The notes below the pieces were generated by a model. It did no database searches. It had not been told where the DNA came from and saw nothing but the letters and a program-made list of their open reading frames with translations. 64,000 nucleotides of DNA, taken from Arthrobacter sp. UNC362MFTsu5.1. Lineage in GTDB: Bacteria > Actinomycetota > Actinomycetes > Actinomycetales > Micrococcaceae. Numbering within the stretch: position 1 is the stretch's first letter; each line of letters begins with the position of its first letter. The stretch spans positions 1 through 64,000 of the forward strand of contig NZ_JMLE01000017.1 of assembly GCF_000685965.1 (NCBI RefSeq), written 5' to 3'. The translations under genes and the position numbers were made by a program. Of this stretch, positions 44,210 through 52,491 are shown in pieces.

Positions 44210-45003
44210 CGGCCATGTCCTTCACGGCTAGCGGGGGACGGGTCCAGGTTTCCCGGAACCACGGCGCGGATAAATTCCGCGGTCCCGCTGAAAATCTCTG
44301 CGGCATCGTTGTCCAGGGTGGCCACGTGGTAGCTGTTGCCCAGGGTGCTCAGCTGGAGCGTGGCATGGGTGAGGCCGCGGCGCAGCGCCACGATGCTCGA
44401 ATCCGACACGACGTGGTCCACCGTGGAACGGAACACCCGGACCGGTGCAGTGATCCGCGGCAGCAGCCGCCGCGTGTCCCTGAACAGTTTGTTCAGTTCG
44501 TGCGCCGCCGCCACGGGTGTCCGCGGGTAGGCGCCCTCGTCCGTGTTCGGCTTGAGGATGTCGTTCGCGATGGCTGGAGTGCTTTTCAGGACCAGCTTCA
44601 GGACACCGGCCAGCGGCGCCCGGGGATCATCAATGACCAGGCCCGGATTGACCACGATGGCACCCGCCACCGGACGCTGGGCTGCCACCCTCAGGGCGAG
44701 TGCCCCGCCCATGGACAGGCCGGCCGTGAACACATGGTCGCATTCGGCCTCAAGCTCCAGGTACGCCGCGTCGTAGGCGGAATACCACTGCTGCCAGCGG
44801 GTCCTGGCGAGTTCCTGCCAGCTGGTCCCGTGCCCCGGCAGCAGCGGCATCCGCACCGCAAAGCCGGCGTCGGCCAGTGACTGGGCCCAGGCCCGCACAC
44901 CGTGCGGGCTTCCGGTGAAGCCGTGGGACACGGCAACGCCGATCGACGGGCCGTCTCCGGTAAAGGGGGAACTCAGGGGGCTGTGGTCGGCGGCGATGCT
45001 CAT
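44206..45003 (-). CDS. Alpha/beta hydrolase, carboxylesterase-like (copy 1)
   Basis: This 265-residue alpha/beta hydrolase has the oxyanion segment VSHGFTGSPHGVRAWA, a nucleophile elbow GLSMGG, a catalytic Asp in STVDHVVS and a His in GNSYHVATLDND. This fits the Est30/monoglyceride lipase type. It is about as long as its upstream neighbour and shares the motifs HGFTGSP, LLPGHGT, GLSMGGA, VNPGL and HVATLDND, so the two are tandem paralogues. Its ATG overlaps the neighbour's stop by four bases. Natural substrate is unknown; acyl esters of membrane lipids are plausible. Confidence 0.88.
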   Translation of the reverse strand: MSIAADHSPLSSPFTGDGPSIGVAVSHGFTGSPHGVRAWAQSLADAGFAVRMPLLPGHGTSWQELARTRWQQWYSAYDAAYLELEAECDHVFTAGLSMGGALALRVAAQRPVAGAIVVNPGLVIDDPRAPLAGVLKLVLKSTPAIANDILKPNTDEGAYPRTPVAAAHELNKLFRDTRRLLPRITAPVRVFRSTVDHVVSDSSIVALRRGLTHATLQLSTLGNSYHVATLDNDAAEIFSGTAEFIRAVVPGNLDPSPASREGHGR

Positions 45004-45788
45004 GATGTCTCCGAAGGTACGTGGTGCTGCGCGTGCTCATGGAAGAAGGAGGACGAATTCCGGAAGATCACGGGGGCATCGTTGTCCAGGGTGGCCACGT
45101 GGCCGCTGTTGGGCAGCGGCACCACGCGAAGCGAGGCCGACCCCAGCCGCCGCCTGATCAGCTCAAGGGACGACGGCGGCACAACGTCGTCGGTGTCCGA
45201 TTTGAAAACCAGAACCGGCGCCGTGACGCGGGGCAGTCCACGGCGGGCGGCGGCAAACAGCTTCTTCAGCTGGTGGACGGCGGCCAGCGGCGTCTGCGAA
45301 TAGTCGCCGTCCTCAGTGGTGGCCGCGGTGGGGTTGGCTTCCACAATCGGCAGCGTGGTCTGTTGGAAGTACTTCAGGATGCCGATAATACGGACTCTGC
45401 GGTCGTAGAAGCTGAGCCCGGGATTGACCACGGCCACACCGGCAACGCGATGGCGGGACGCCGTGCGCAGGGCGACGGCGCCGCCCATGGACAGCCCGGC
45501 GACGTAGCAGGTGTCAGTCCGGCCGGCGAGCTCAAGGTAGGCGGCTTCGAAGGCACCGGCCCAGTCCCGCCAGCCCGAGCGGGCCAGCTCGCGCCAGTCA
45601 GTCCCGTGCCCGGGCAGGAGCGGGACGGAAACGGCGAACCCCTGCTCCGCCAGGTGCAGGGCCCACGGCATGACGCTGAGGGGACTTCCCGTGAAGCCGT
45701 GGCAAATGGCGACGCCGATCCGGGCATTGCTCCCGTGGCCGGGGTAGCTGAAAGCGGCAGGCACAGTCGGTTTGCTGCTTTCTCTCAT
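45000..45788 (-). CDS. Alpha/beta hydrolase, carboxylesterase-like (copy 2)
   Basis: The 262-residue paralogue of the next gene has ICHGFTGSPLSVMPWA, LPGHGTDWREL, the nucleophile in GLSMGGAVALRT, Asp in SDTDDVVPPSS and His in NSGHVATLDNDAPV. All triad members are intact in both copies, so both are probably active, perhaps on different esters. It is the first gene of the leftward three-gene operon, divergent from the PlsC-like gene at 45900, which fits a lipid-related theme. Confidence 0.88.
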   Translation of the reverse strand: MRESSKPTVPAAFSYPGHGSNARIGVAICHGFTGSPLSVMPWALHLAEQGFAVSVPLLPGHGTDWRELARSGWRDWAGAFEAAYLELAGRTDTCYVAGLSMGGAVALRTASRHRVAGVAVVNPGLSFYDRRVRIIGILKYFQQTTLPIVEANPTAATTEDGDYSQTPLAAVHQLKKLFAAARRGLPRVTAPVLVFKSDTDDVVPPSSLELIRRRLGSASLRVVPLPNSGHVATLDNDAPVIFRNSSSFFHEHAQHHVPSETS

Positions 45789-45899
45789 GTGCCCATCGTG
45801 TCACCATTCAGCACAAATCTCACTAGAGTAGGGTTGCATTGAAGTCCTGGCCGGGCCCGACGAAGGGGCGGCCAGACGCCTTCCGGAGAGGTACACCAC

Positions 45900-46679
45900 G
45901 TGTTTTATTGGTTCATGAAGACGTTCGTCCTGGGACCGGTGCTAAAGCTCCTGTTCCGGCCCTGGGTCAAAGGGCTGGACAACGTCCCGGCCGAAGGCGC
46001 AGCCATCCTGGCGTCCAACCATCTGTCGTTTTCCGACTCCATCTTTATGCCGCTGATGGTTCCGCGTCCCGTGGTCTTCCTGGCGAAGTCGGAATACTTC
46101 ACCGGCACGGGCCTCAAGGGCCGGCTGACTGCACTCTTCTTCCGGCTGACCAACCAGCTGCCCATGGACCGGTCGGGCGGCGCGGCCTCGGCCGCTTCGC
46201 TGAACGCCGGAATGGACGTCCTCTCGCACGGTTCGCTGCTGGGAATTTATCCGGAAGGAACCCGCAGCCCCGATTCTCGCCTCTACCGCGGCAAGGTGGG
46301 TGTGGCAAAACTTGCCCTGCAGGCCCGGGTTCCGGTGATTCCCGTCGCCATGATCGGCACGGACAAAGTCCAGCCGATCGGTAAGCGGATGCCGAACATC
46401 CGGCGCATCGGCATGATCTTCGGCGAACCGCTGGACTTCAGCCGCTACTACGGCATGGAGGAAGACCGGCTGATCCAGCGTTCCGTGACCGACGAAATCA
46501 TGTACGAACTCATGCGCCTCTCGGGGCAGGAGTATGTGGACGAATATGCGGCAGTCGTCAAACTGCGGCTGGCGGGCACACCCGCTGACGGCTCAGGCAG
46601 CGCCGGCGGCCCGGACGTATCCGGCGGCTCGGACGGATCCGGAGGGGGCGCCGGCCCCGCGGAACCCGACAAAGCGTGA
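45900..46679 (+). CDS. Lysophospholipid acyltransferase, PlsC-like
   Basis: The 259-residue protein has the HX4D motif ASNHLSFSDSIF, the YPEGTRSPDSRLYRG block and an N-terminal hydrophobic stretch. It is likely a 1-acyl-glycerol-3-phosphate or related acyltransferase. The last 30 or so residues are Gly/Ser/Pro rich and look disordered, unlike the paralogue at 28986. The GTG start at 45900 has GGAGAGG upstream. The order acyltransferase-aroG-kinase matches Rv2182c-Rv2178c-Rv2176, whose acyltransferase has been linked to envelope lipids. Confidence 0.88.
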   Translation: MFYWFMKTFVLGPVLKLLFRPWVKGLDNVPAEGAAILASNHLSFSDSIFMPLMVPRPVVFLAKSEYFTGTGLKGRLTALFFRLTNQLPMDRSGGAASAASLNAGMDVLSHGSLLGIYPEGTRSPDSRLYRGKVGVAKLALQARVPVIPVAMIGTDKVQPIGKRMPNIRRIGMIFGEPLDFSRYYGMEEDRLIQRSVTDEIMYELMRLSGQEYVDEYAAVVKLRLAGTPADGSGSAGGPDVSGGSDGSGGGAGPAEPDKA

Positions 46680-46745
46680 CGCCGGTTCTGTGACGATGGT
46701 TTGGGGCGAATGACGGTTGCGGTGCGTAAACGCCGATCCGGGAAC

Positions 46746-46758
46746 TAGTCTTGTAGTG
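46746..46758 (+). promoter_or_regulatory. -10 box for a predicted leaderless aroG
   Basis: TAGTCT at 46746-46751 is followed by six bases and the GTG at 46758. Transcription would start exactly at the initiation codon. Confidence 0.55.
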
Positions 46759-48152
46759 TGACTGAGCTATCCGCAAAACCTGCCTCCCTGCTGACCAGTA
46801 CCGCCCAGAGCGGCGCCGCCAACTATCCGGGACTGGACCACTGGCGGGACCTGCCGGTTTCCCAGCAGCCCAGCTGGCAAAACAAAGAGGTCTTTGACAC
46901 GTCCGTGAAGGAACTTTCCGTCCTTCCGCCGCTCGTCTTCGCCGGCGAGGTGGACATCCTCCGCGAACGGCTGGCCGCTGCCGCGCAGGGCAAGGCGTTC
47001 CTGCTCCAGGGCGGGGACTGCGCCGAAACCTTCGAGGCCGCCACGGCGGACAAGATCAGCGCACGGGTCAAAACCATCCTGCAGATGGCCGTCGTCCTCA
47101 CCTACGGCGCGGCCATGCCCGTCATCAAAATGGGCCGGATGGCCGGACAGTTCGCCAAGCCGCGTTCCTCCAACGATGAAACGCGCGACGGCGTCACCCT
47201 CCCGGCGTACCGGGGCGATATTGTCAACGGCTACGATTTCACGCCGGAATCCCGGGCCCACGACGCCGGCCGGATGCTCAAGGCGTACCACACGTCGGCC
47301 TCCACGCTGAACCTCATCCGGGCGTTCACGCAGGGCGGCTTCGCTGACCTGCGCCTGGTTCACCACTGGAACAAGGGCTTCACCGAGAACCCGGCCCACG
47401 CCCGCTACGAGTCGCTGGCACGCGACATCGACCGGGCCATCAAGTTCATGGCGTCCTGCGGCGCGGACTTCGAAGCCCTGAAAAGGGTCGAATTCTTCGC
47501 GAGCCACGAGGCGCTGCTGCTCGACTACGAGCGCGCACTGACCCGCATCGATTCCCGCACCGGACTTCCGTACGACACCTCGGCCCATTTCCTCTGGATC
47601 GGCGAACGCACCCGCGAACTGGATCACGCCCACGTCGACTTCCTGTCCCGCGTCCGCAACCCGATCGGCGTCAAGCTGGGCCCCAAGACCTCCGGCGACG
47701 ACGCCCTGCGGCTCATCGACAAGCTCGATCCGGACCGCGAACCCGGACGGCTGACCTTCATCACCCGGATGGGCGCGGGCAACATCCGCGAGAAGCTCCC
47801 CGCCATCGTCGAGAAGGTCACGGCCTCCGGCGCGCAGGTTCTCTGGGTCACCGATCCCATGCACGGGAACACTGTCACCTCGCCCAACGGCTACAAGACC
47901 AGGAACTTCGACGACGTCATCGACGAAGTCCGCGGCTTCTTCGAAGTCCACCACTCGCTGGGCACCATTCCCGGCGGCCTGCACGTTGAGATGACCGGGG
48001 ACGACGTCGCGGAGTGCCTCGGCGGTGCCGACCCGATCGACCAGGAAGCCTTCCTGGACCGCTACGAATCGGTCTGCGACCCGCGCCTGAACCACATGCA
48101 GTCCCTGGAGATGGCCTTCCTCGTCGCAGGAGCCCTGTCCAAGCGCCCCTGA
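46758..48152 (+). CDS. aroG: Class II 3-deoxy-7-phosphoheptulonate (DAHP) synthase
   Basis: The 464-residue enzyme opens the shikimate pathway by joining phosphoenolpyruvate and erythrose 4-phosphate. The class II (plant-like) type is clear from LLQGGDCAETFEAATADKI, MPVIKMGRMAGQFAKPRS, GVKLGPKTSGDDALRLID and WVTDPMHGNTVTSPNGYKTR. Class II enzymes in mycobacteria carry allosteric sites for aromatic amino acids and partner with chorismate mutase. The GTG start has no ribosome site but has a well-spaced -10 box, so the message is probably leaderless. A strong terminator follows. Confidence 0.96.
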   Translation: MTELSAKPASLLTSTAQSGAANYPGLDHWRDLPVSQQPSWQNKEVFDTSVKELSVLPPLVFAGEVDILRERLAAAAQGKAFLLQGGDCAETFEAATADKISARVKTILQMAVVLTYGAAMPVIKMGRMAGQFAKPRSSNDETRDGVTLPAYRGDIVNGYDFTPESRAHDAGRMLKAYHTSASTLNLIRAFTQGGFADLRLVHHWNKGFTENPAHARYESLARDIDRAIKFMASCGADFEALKRVEFFASHEALLLDYERALTRIDSRTGLPYDTSAHFLWIGERTRELDHAHVDFLSRVRNPIGVKLGPKTSGDDALRLIDKLDPDREPGRLTFITRMGAGNIREKLPAIVEKVTASGAQVLWVTDPMHGNTVTSPNGYKTRNFDDVIDEVRGFFEVHHSLGTIPGGLHVEMTGDDVAECLGGADPIDQEAFLDRYESVCDPRLNHMQSLEMAFLVAGALSKRP

Positions 48153-48192
48153 TCCGACTCGGACGCGCTGATTGACTGCGCTGATTAATCAC

Positions 48193-48233
48193 AAAGCTCC
48201 GCCCGGCTGGAACCAGCCGGGCGGAGCTTTTTT
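48193..48233. terminator. Terminator between aroG and the convergent kinase gene
   Basis: Eighteen-base perfect arms (48193-48210 and 48213-48230) with an AA loop are followed rightward by six T; the leftward side ends in TTT. Confidence 0.95.
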
Positions 48234-48245
48234 AGTGGGTCCAGG

Positions 48246-50381
48246 TCAGACGACGGTGAGAGTGATGAGTGACCCTTCGGGCACCTGGGTGTCCACCGGA
48301 TCCTGGTCGCGCACCGTTCCGAAGAAGCCGCCCAGGATGTTGTTTACCCGTACCTCGAAGCCGAGCTTCTCCAGCGCCTTGCGGGCATCATTGGCCTGCT
48401 TGCCGATGTAGCTGGGCACATCCACGAGTTTGGGTCCCTTGGAGACCGTCAGGGTGACGGTATCGCCCCGGGTCAGGGTGCCGGAGGACGGGTCCTGGGC
48501 CACGACGGCGCCCTTGGGGACCTTCTTGTCGTTGACCGTTTCGGGGGAGATCACTGCCTTCAGTCCGGCCGCCTCAAGCGCCTTGACTGCTGCGCCCTGT
48601 TCCTGCCCGCGCACATCCGGGACGGCAATGGGCTCCGGCCCCTTCGAGACAGTGAGGCTGACGGGCGTGCCGCGGCGGGCGGGGGTGCCCGCCGCCGGTT
48701 CCTGGGCGAGGACAGATCCCGCCGGACCGGTTTCGCTGTAGGTCTCCGTGACTTTGCCCAAGGCCATCTCTGCCCCGTTGAGCTGGGTCTTGGCCTCATC
48801 CAATGACTTGCCGGTCAGTCCGGGAAGCGGAAAAAGTTGGGGGCCCTTGGACACGAAAAGCGACACCAACTGGAACTTGCGGATTTCCCGCCCTGCCTCA
48901 GGTTCGGTGCCGACGACGAGCCCGGCCCGGATATCGTCGTCGAAAACATCCTTTGTGGTGGACTGGAACCCGGCAGTGCCAAGCAGCTGCTGGGCCTCGG
49001 CCACCGTCTTGTTGGCTACCCGCGGAATGGTGCCGGGGGAGCCGGGTCCCATGCCGAAGAACCAGCCGGCGCCCGTTGCGAGCAACGCGGCGATGACCAG
49101 GATGATGATCCACAGGATGCCGCGACGGCGGGGACTACCTTCGCGAAGGGACCGGACCGGCGTTGACGCCGCCTTCGACTGTGCCTTGGCGGCGTCGCGG
49201 TCCTGCTTGCGCTGTGCCCGCTTACTCAATGGAACCGCGTCGTCCGGCCCGTCGTCGCCGGCATCCGCGAAGTCGGATTCCGTTTCCGGCGGGGCCGCCA
49301 GGGCGCCAAACCGGCCCGACCGCCCGGGGGAAGCAGACAGCACCGTGGTGGGATTGCTTTGGCGGGTGATGATTTCCGTCGGATGCTGGCCGGCGGACAG
49401 GACCTCCGTGTGGTCCTGGTGCTCAGGGTGCCGGGCCGCGGCGGGTCGACCGGAAGGCGGGTGGGCGGGAGGGCGCAGTCCGGCCGGAGAATGGGCGACG
49501 GCGGCAATAGCCGCCGGGGGCTGGAGATCCAGTTCCGCGTCGGTCAGGTTGGTGCGGATGTGCCTGAGTTCGGACAGCAGGGCATTGCCGTCCACCGGAC
49601 GCTGTTCAGGGTCACGCGCCGTGCACCACTGCACCAGCTCGTCCACCTCGGCAGCCAGCCCCGGCACAACCGCCGAGGGGGCCTGGACGGAGGAGTTTAC
49701 GTGCTGGTAGGCCACCTGGATGGGGACTTCGCCGTCGAACGGCTGCTTCCCGGTGATCATTTCGTACAGCATGATGCCCACCGAGTAGATGTCGCTGCGG
49801 GCGTCGGCCTGCCTGCCGAGCACGAGCTCGGGGGACAGGTAGGCCACGGTGCCGATCAGTGCCCCGGTGCTCGTCGAGGTGGTGACGGCACGGGCCAGCC
49901 CGAAGTCGCCCACCTTGATTCGGCCGTCGTCGGCGATCAGGACATTTTCGGGTTTGATGTCGCGGTGGATCAGCCCGGCGGAGTGCGCCGCTCCGAGGCC
50001 TTCCACCACGGGGTCGATCAGCGCCAGGGCCAGCCGCGGAGACAGCGCGCCCTTCTCCTTGATGACGTCCCGGAGGGTGTGGCCTTTGATGTACTCCATG
50101 ACCAGGTAGGCCGTGTGACCGTCGCTGCCCTGGTCCAGGACGCCCACCACATGGGCGTGGGACAGCTTGGCCGCGGCCTTTGCCTCCCGGCCCAGCCTGT
50201 CCAGGAAGTTTCCGTCATTGACGAGGTGCGGATGGAGGACCTTGAGTGCGACGTCGCGCTCAAGACGCTGGTCCGTGGCCAGGTAGACAGTGGACATTCC
50301 GCCGCGCGCCAGCCTGGACTGAACCCGGTAGCGGTTGTCCACCAGGGTTCCAACGAGGGAGTCCGACACTTTTTCCTGCAC
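48246..50381 (-). CDS. Ser/Thr protein kinase with four PASTA domains
   Basis: The 711-residue kinase has a Hanks-type catalytic domain (about residues 17-275) with the Gly loop LARGGMSTVYLA, HRDIKPENVLI (catalytic Asp141), VGDFGLAR and TVAYLSPE. A juxtamembrane region rich in Pro/Ser/Arg precedes a membrane span near 420-445 (ILWIIILVIAALLATGAGWF). Four PASTA repeats follow, with VPDVRGQEQGAAVKALEAAG as an example. PASTA kinases sense peptidoglycan fragments or lipid II. The place beside aroG and an Rv2175c-type gene matches PknL of mycobacteria, which lacks PASTA repeats. The GTG start looks leaderless. Confidence 0.94.
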   Translation of the reverse strand: MQEKVSDSLVGTLVDNRYRVQSRLARGGMSTVYLATDQRLERDVALKVLHPHLVNDGNFLDRLGREAKAAAKLSHAHVVGVLDQGSDGHTAYLVMEYIKGHTLRDVIKEKGALSPRLALALIDPVVEGLGAAHSAGLIHRDIKPENVLIADDGRIKVGDFGLARAVTTSTSTGALIGTVAYLSPELVLGRQADARSDIYSVGIMLYEMITGKQPFDGEVPIQVAYQHVNSSVQAPSAVVPGLAAEVDELVQWCTARDPEQRPVDGNALLSELRHIRTNLTDAELDLQPPAAIAAVAHSPAGLRPPAHPPSGRPAAARHPEHQDHTEVLSAGQHPTEIITRQSNPTTVLSASPGRSGRFGALAAPPETESDFADAGDDGPDDAVPLSKRAQRKQDRDAAKAQSKAASTPVRSLREGSPRRRGILWIIILVIAALLATGAGWFFGMGPGSPGTIPRVANKTVAEAQQLLGTAGFQSTTKDVFDDDIRAGLVVGTEPEAGREIRKFQLVSLFVSKGPQLFPLPGLTGKSLDEAKTQLNGAEMALGKVTETYSETGPAGSVLAQEPAAGTPARRGTPVSLTVSKGPEPIAVPDVRGQEQGAAVKALEAAGLKAVISPETVNDKKVPKGAVVAQDPSSGTLTRGDTVTLTVSKGPKLVDVPSYIGKQANDARKALEKLGFEVRVNNILGGFFGTVRDQDPVDTQVPEGSLITLTVV

Positions 50382-50393
50382 CTTACGATCCTA
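50381..50393 (-). promoter_or_regulatory. -10 box for a predicted leaderless kinase transcript
   Basis: Read leftward, TAGGAT (complement of 50388-50393) is followed by six bases and the GTG at 50381. This is the same spacing as upstream of aroG. Confidence 0.55.
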
Positions 50394-50407
50394 AGTGCTA
50401 CACGGAA

Positions 50408-50440
50408 ACGGGCCCGAATCGACATGCAATCCGGACCCGT
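50408..50440 (-). terminator. Candidate terminator after the LysM gene
   Basis: ACGGGTCCGGAT pairs with ATTCGGGCCCGT (two G-U pairs) around a nine-base loop, read leftward; only three T follow, so it may be weak. Confidence 0.45.
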
Positions 50441-50484
50441 ATCGTTACCCTCCCGGCACCCGCCTTTGCGGTGCCGTTATGGCT

Positions 50485-51837
50485 CTAGCCGAAGTTCTTC
50501 TGGTGCGCCTTGATGGCTGCCACGTAGGCCTTGGTGTCGTCGAACATGCCGTTCTTGCTGACGGAATACTGGCCCTGGTAGTAGCCGGCGATGGCGTGGT
50601 CCAGGTCCTTGCTCGTGCGGATCAGCTGGCGAATGATGGCTACGCCTGCGGTTGCATTGTCATAGGGATCGAGCAGGTTCAGTTTGCGGCCCACCAGGTC
50701 GGAGGCCCATTCGCCCGACGTCGGGATGACCTGCATCGTGCCGATGGCGTTGGCCGGCGAGACTGCGCGCTGGTCGAAGCCGGACTCCTGGTAGGCGAAG
50801 GCAAGGGCCAGCGAGGGGTCCACGCCCATCCGACGTGCCGTATCGGCGACGATCGACTTCATCTGTTCCCGAGTGGGTACGGGAGAAGCGTTGAGCAGGG
50901 CCTTGTTCTGGTTGGCGGAAGAGACCACTGCAGCGGGGTAGGTGAAACCAAGGAAGGAGCTCGGCACCAGGGGAGTGACGCTGGCAGCCGGCTGGATCGA
51001 AGCGCCGGGGATGACCAGCTTGTTGCCGGGGTAGATAACGCTGGACAGGGTGAGTTTGTTCGCCGACAGGATGTCTGACAGCTTGACGCCGTGCTTTGCG
51101 GCGATGGCGGACAGCGTGTCCCCGGACTTCACCGTGTAGGAGCCCGAACTGGGGGCGGGGGCCGGAGCAGGAGCCGGGGTGGCCGCGGGGGCCGGGGCAG
51201 GTGCCGGGGCGGAGGACTGGCCGCCGCCGATCTTGATCTTCTGGCCCGGGTAAATGATGGAATTCATGTTGAGGCCGTTCCAGCTCAGCACCTCTGACAG
51301 CTTCACTCCGTGGCGCGCGGCGATGGCCCCCAGGGTGTCACCGGACTTTACGGTGTAGACACTTCCGCCGGACGTGGCGGGCGCAGGAGCCTCGGGCTTC
51401 GCCGCCGGAGCGGAAGGCGCCGGGGCTGACCCGGTCAGTTTGATCTTCTGGCCCGGGTAAATGATGGTGTTGGGCTGCAGGTTGTTCAGCTTCAGGATGG
51501 CATTGGTGTCGAGGCCGTAGCGGCCCGCAATGCCGCTGATGGTGTCACCGCGGGCAATGGTGTACTCAGCCGGAGCGGACGGCTGGGCGGGCCGGAGGGA
51601 GGCCGGGATTGAGGTGGAGACCGACGCGGCCGGAATGATGCCCGCCTTGAGGGCGGCTTCCTGGGCCTGCATCGCGGCTGCCAAGGTGGCAGGAACAACC
51701 CGCGGACGGGCTTCCGCGGCCGCCGGCTGGGCGATGGCGAGAGAGGACAGGACGACGGCCGGAAGGGCGGCCGTCGTCGCCGCAATCATAGGCAGGCTCG
51801 GCCTGGGGTGCTGCTTTGGCGATCGGGGCGTCGTCAT
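50485..51837 (-). CDS. Secreted cell-wall hydrolase with three LysM domains and a transglycosylase domain
   Basis: The 450-residue protein has a signal peptide (about residues 1-41, cut near AAA-EA), LysM domains at about 91-134, 160-203 and 233-276, separated by Pro/Ala linkers, and a C-terminal lytic transglycosylase-like domain (about 325-445) with the catalytic Glu351 in AYQESGFDQRAVSPANAIG. It should bind and cleave peptidoglycan outside the membrane. GAGGATC precedes the ATG. It lies directly upstream of the PASTA kinase gene, which also senses peptidoglycan; coordinated wall remodelling is inference. Confidence 0.93.
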   Translation of the reverse strand: MTTPRSPKQHPRPSLPMIAATTAALPAVVLSSLAIAQPAAAEARPRVVPATLAAAMQAQEAALKAGIIPAASVSTSIPASLRPAQPSAPAEYTIARGDTISGIAGRYGLDTNAILKLNNLQPNTIIYPGQKIKLTGSAPAPSAPAAKPEAPAPATSGGSVYTVKSGDTLGAIAARHGVKLSEVLSWNGLNMNSIIYPGQKIKIGGGQSSAPAPAPAPAATPAPAPAPAPSSGSYTVKSGDTLSAIAAKHGVKLSDILSANKLTLSSVIYPGNKLVIPGASIQPAASVTPLVPSSFLGFTYPAAVVSSANQNKALLNASPVPTREQMKSIVADTARRMGVDPSLALAFAYQESGFDQRAVSPANAIGTMQVIPTSGEWASDLVGRKLNLLDPYDNATAGVAIIRQLIRTSKDLDHAIAGYYQGQYSVSKNGMFDDTKAYVAAIKAHQKNFG

Positions 51838-52080
51838 GGGAGTGATCCTCTTCTCAGCGGCGAATGCTGTCGGTCAGGCCGTTGTTACGAATGGTACTAG
51901 TGTTACTAAAGTTAGCGTTGATGCAAGTGTGATCTATGTGAATCTCTCACGAATTGCTGATTAGCACAAGAAATGTATGGCATCTCTTATATGCCTTTTT
52001 TCGGAGTGTCGATTTACGCCTTCCGCCCGCCTCATTGTGCTGACTAGGCGCAACAGTGCACCGCGTGGCAATCTTGATCC

Positions 52081-52434
52081 GTGAGTACTGTAGAAAGCCT
52101 TGTAGGCGAATGGCTGCCCCTGCCCGACGTTGCAGAAATGATGAACGTCTCCATTACTAAGGTCCACGGTTTGCTGGACGAAAAAGCACTGGTGGCATTG
52201 AGGGTCGGTGAACGCCGCATCAGGTCGGTGCCGGCGGACTTTATGCAGGACGGCCATCCGGTCGAGAGCCTTAAGGGGACCATTGTGGTCCTGTCGGATG
52301 CAGGGTATTCCGACGAGGAACTCGTCACGTGGCTTTTCACCCCGGATGAATCACTGCGTGGCCGTCCGATTGACGCCCTGCGTGAAGGCCGGAAGACGGA
52401 AATCCGCCGCAGGGCACAATCCCTCGCCTGGTAA
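52081..52434 (+). CDS. Rv2175c-family DNA-binding protein
   Basis: The 117-residue protein has an N-terminal winged helix (WLPLPDVAEMMNVSITKVHG) and the C-terminal region LKGTIVVLSDAGYSDEELVT with WLFTPDESLRGRPIDALREG that define the Rv2175c family. In M. tuberculosis the family member is a substrate of PknL, which stops DNA binding when phosphorylated. The kinase here is 1.7 kb away on the other strand with the LysM gene between. The GTG start at 52081 has no ribosome site and could be leaderless. Target genes are unknown. Confidence 0.88.
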   Translation: MSTVESLVGEWLPLPDVAEMMNVSITKVHGLLDEKALVALRVGERRIRSVPADFMQDGHPVESLKGTIVVLSDAGYSDEELVTWLFTPDESLRGRPIDALREGRKTEIRRRAQSLAW

Positions 52435-52491
52435 TCCCCGCCCGGCAGTACCGCGCGGTTATTCCACGCGCGGTGGCCGCGCCCCCCGAAA

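Noticed and set aside
46767..48095. 442-codon antisense frame opposite aroG
   Set aside because: Shadow of the DAHP synthase gene, no signal for translation and a non-protein-like composition.
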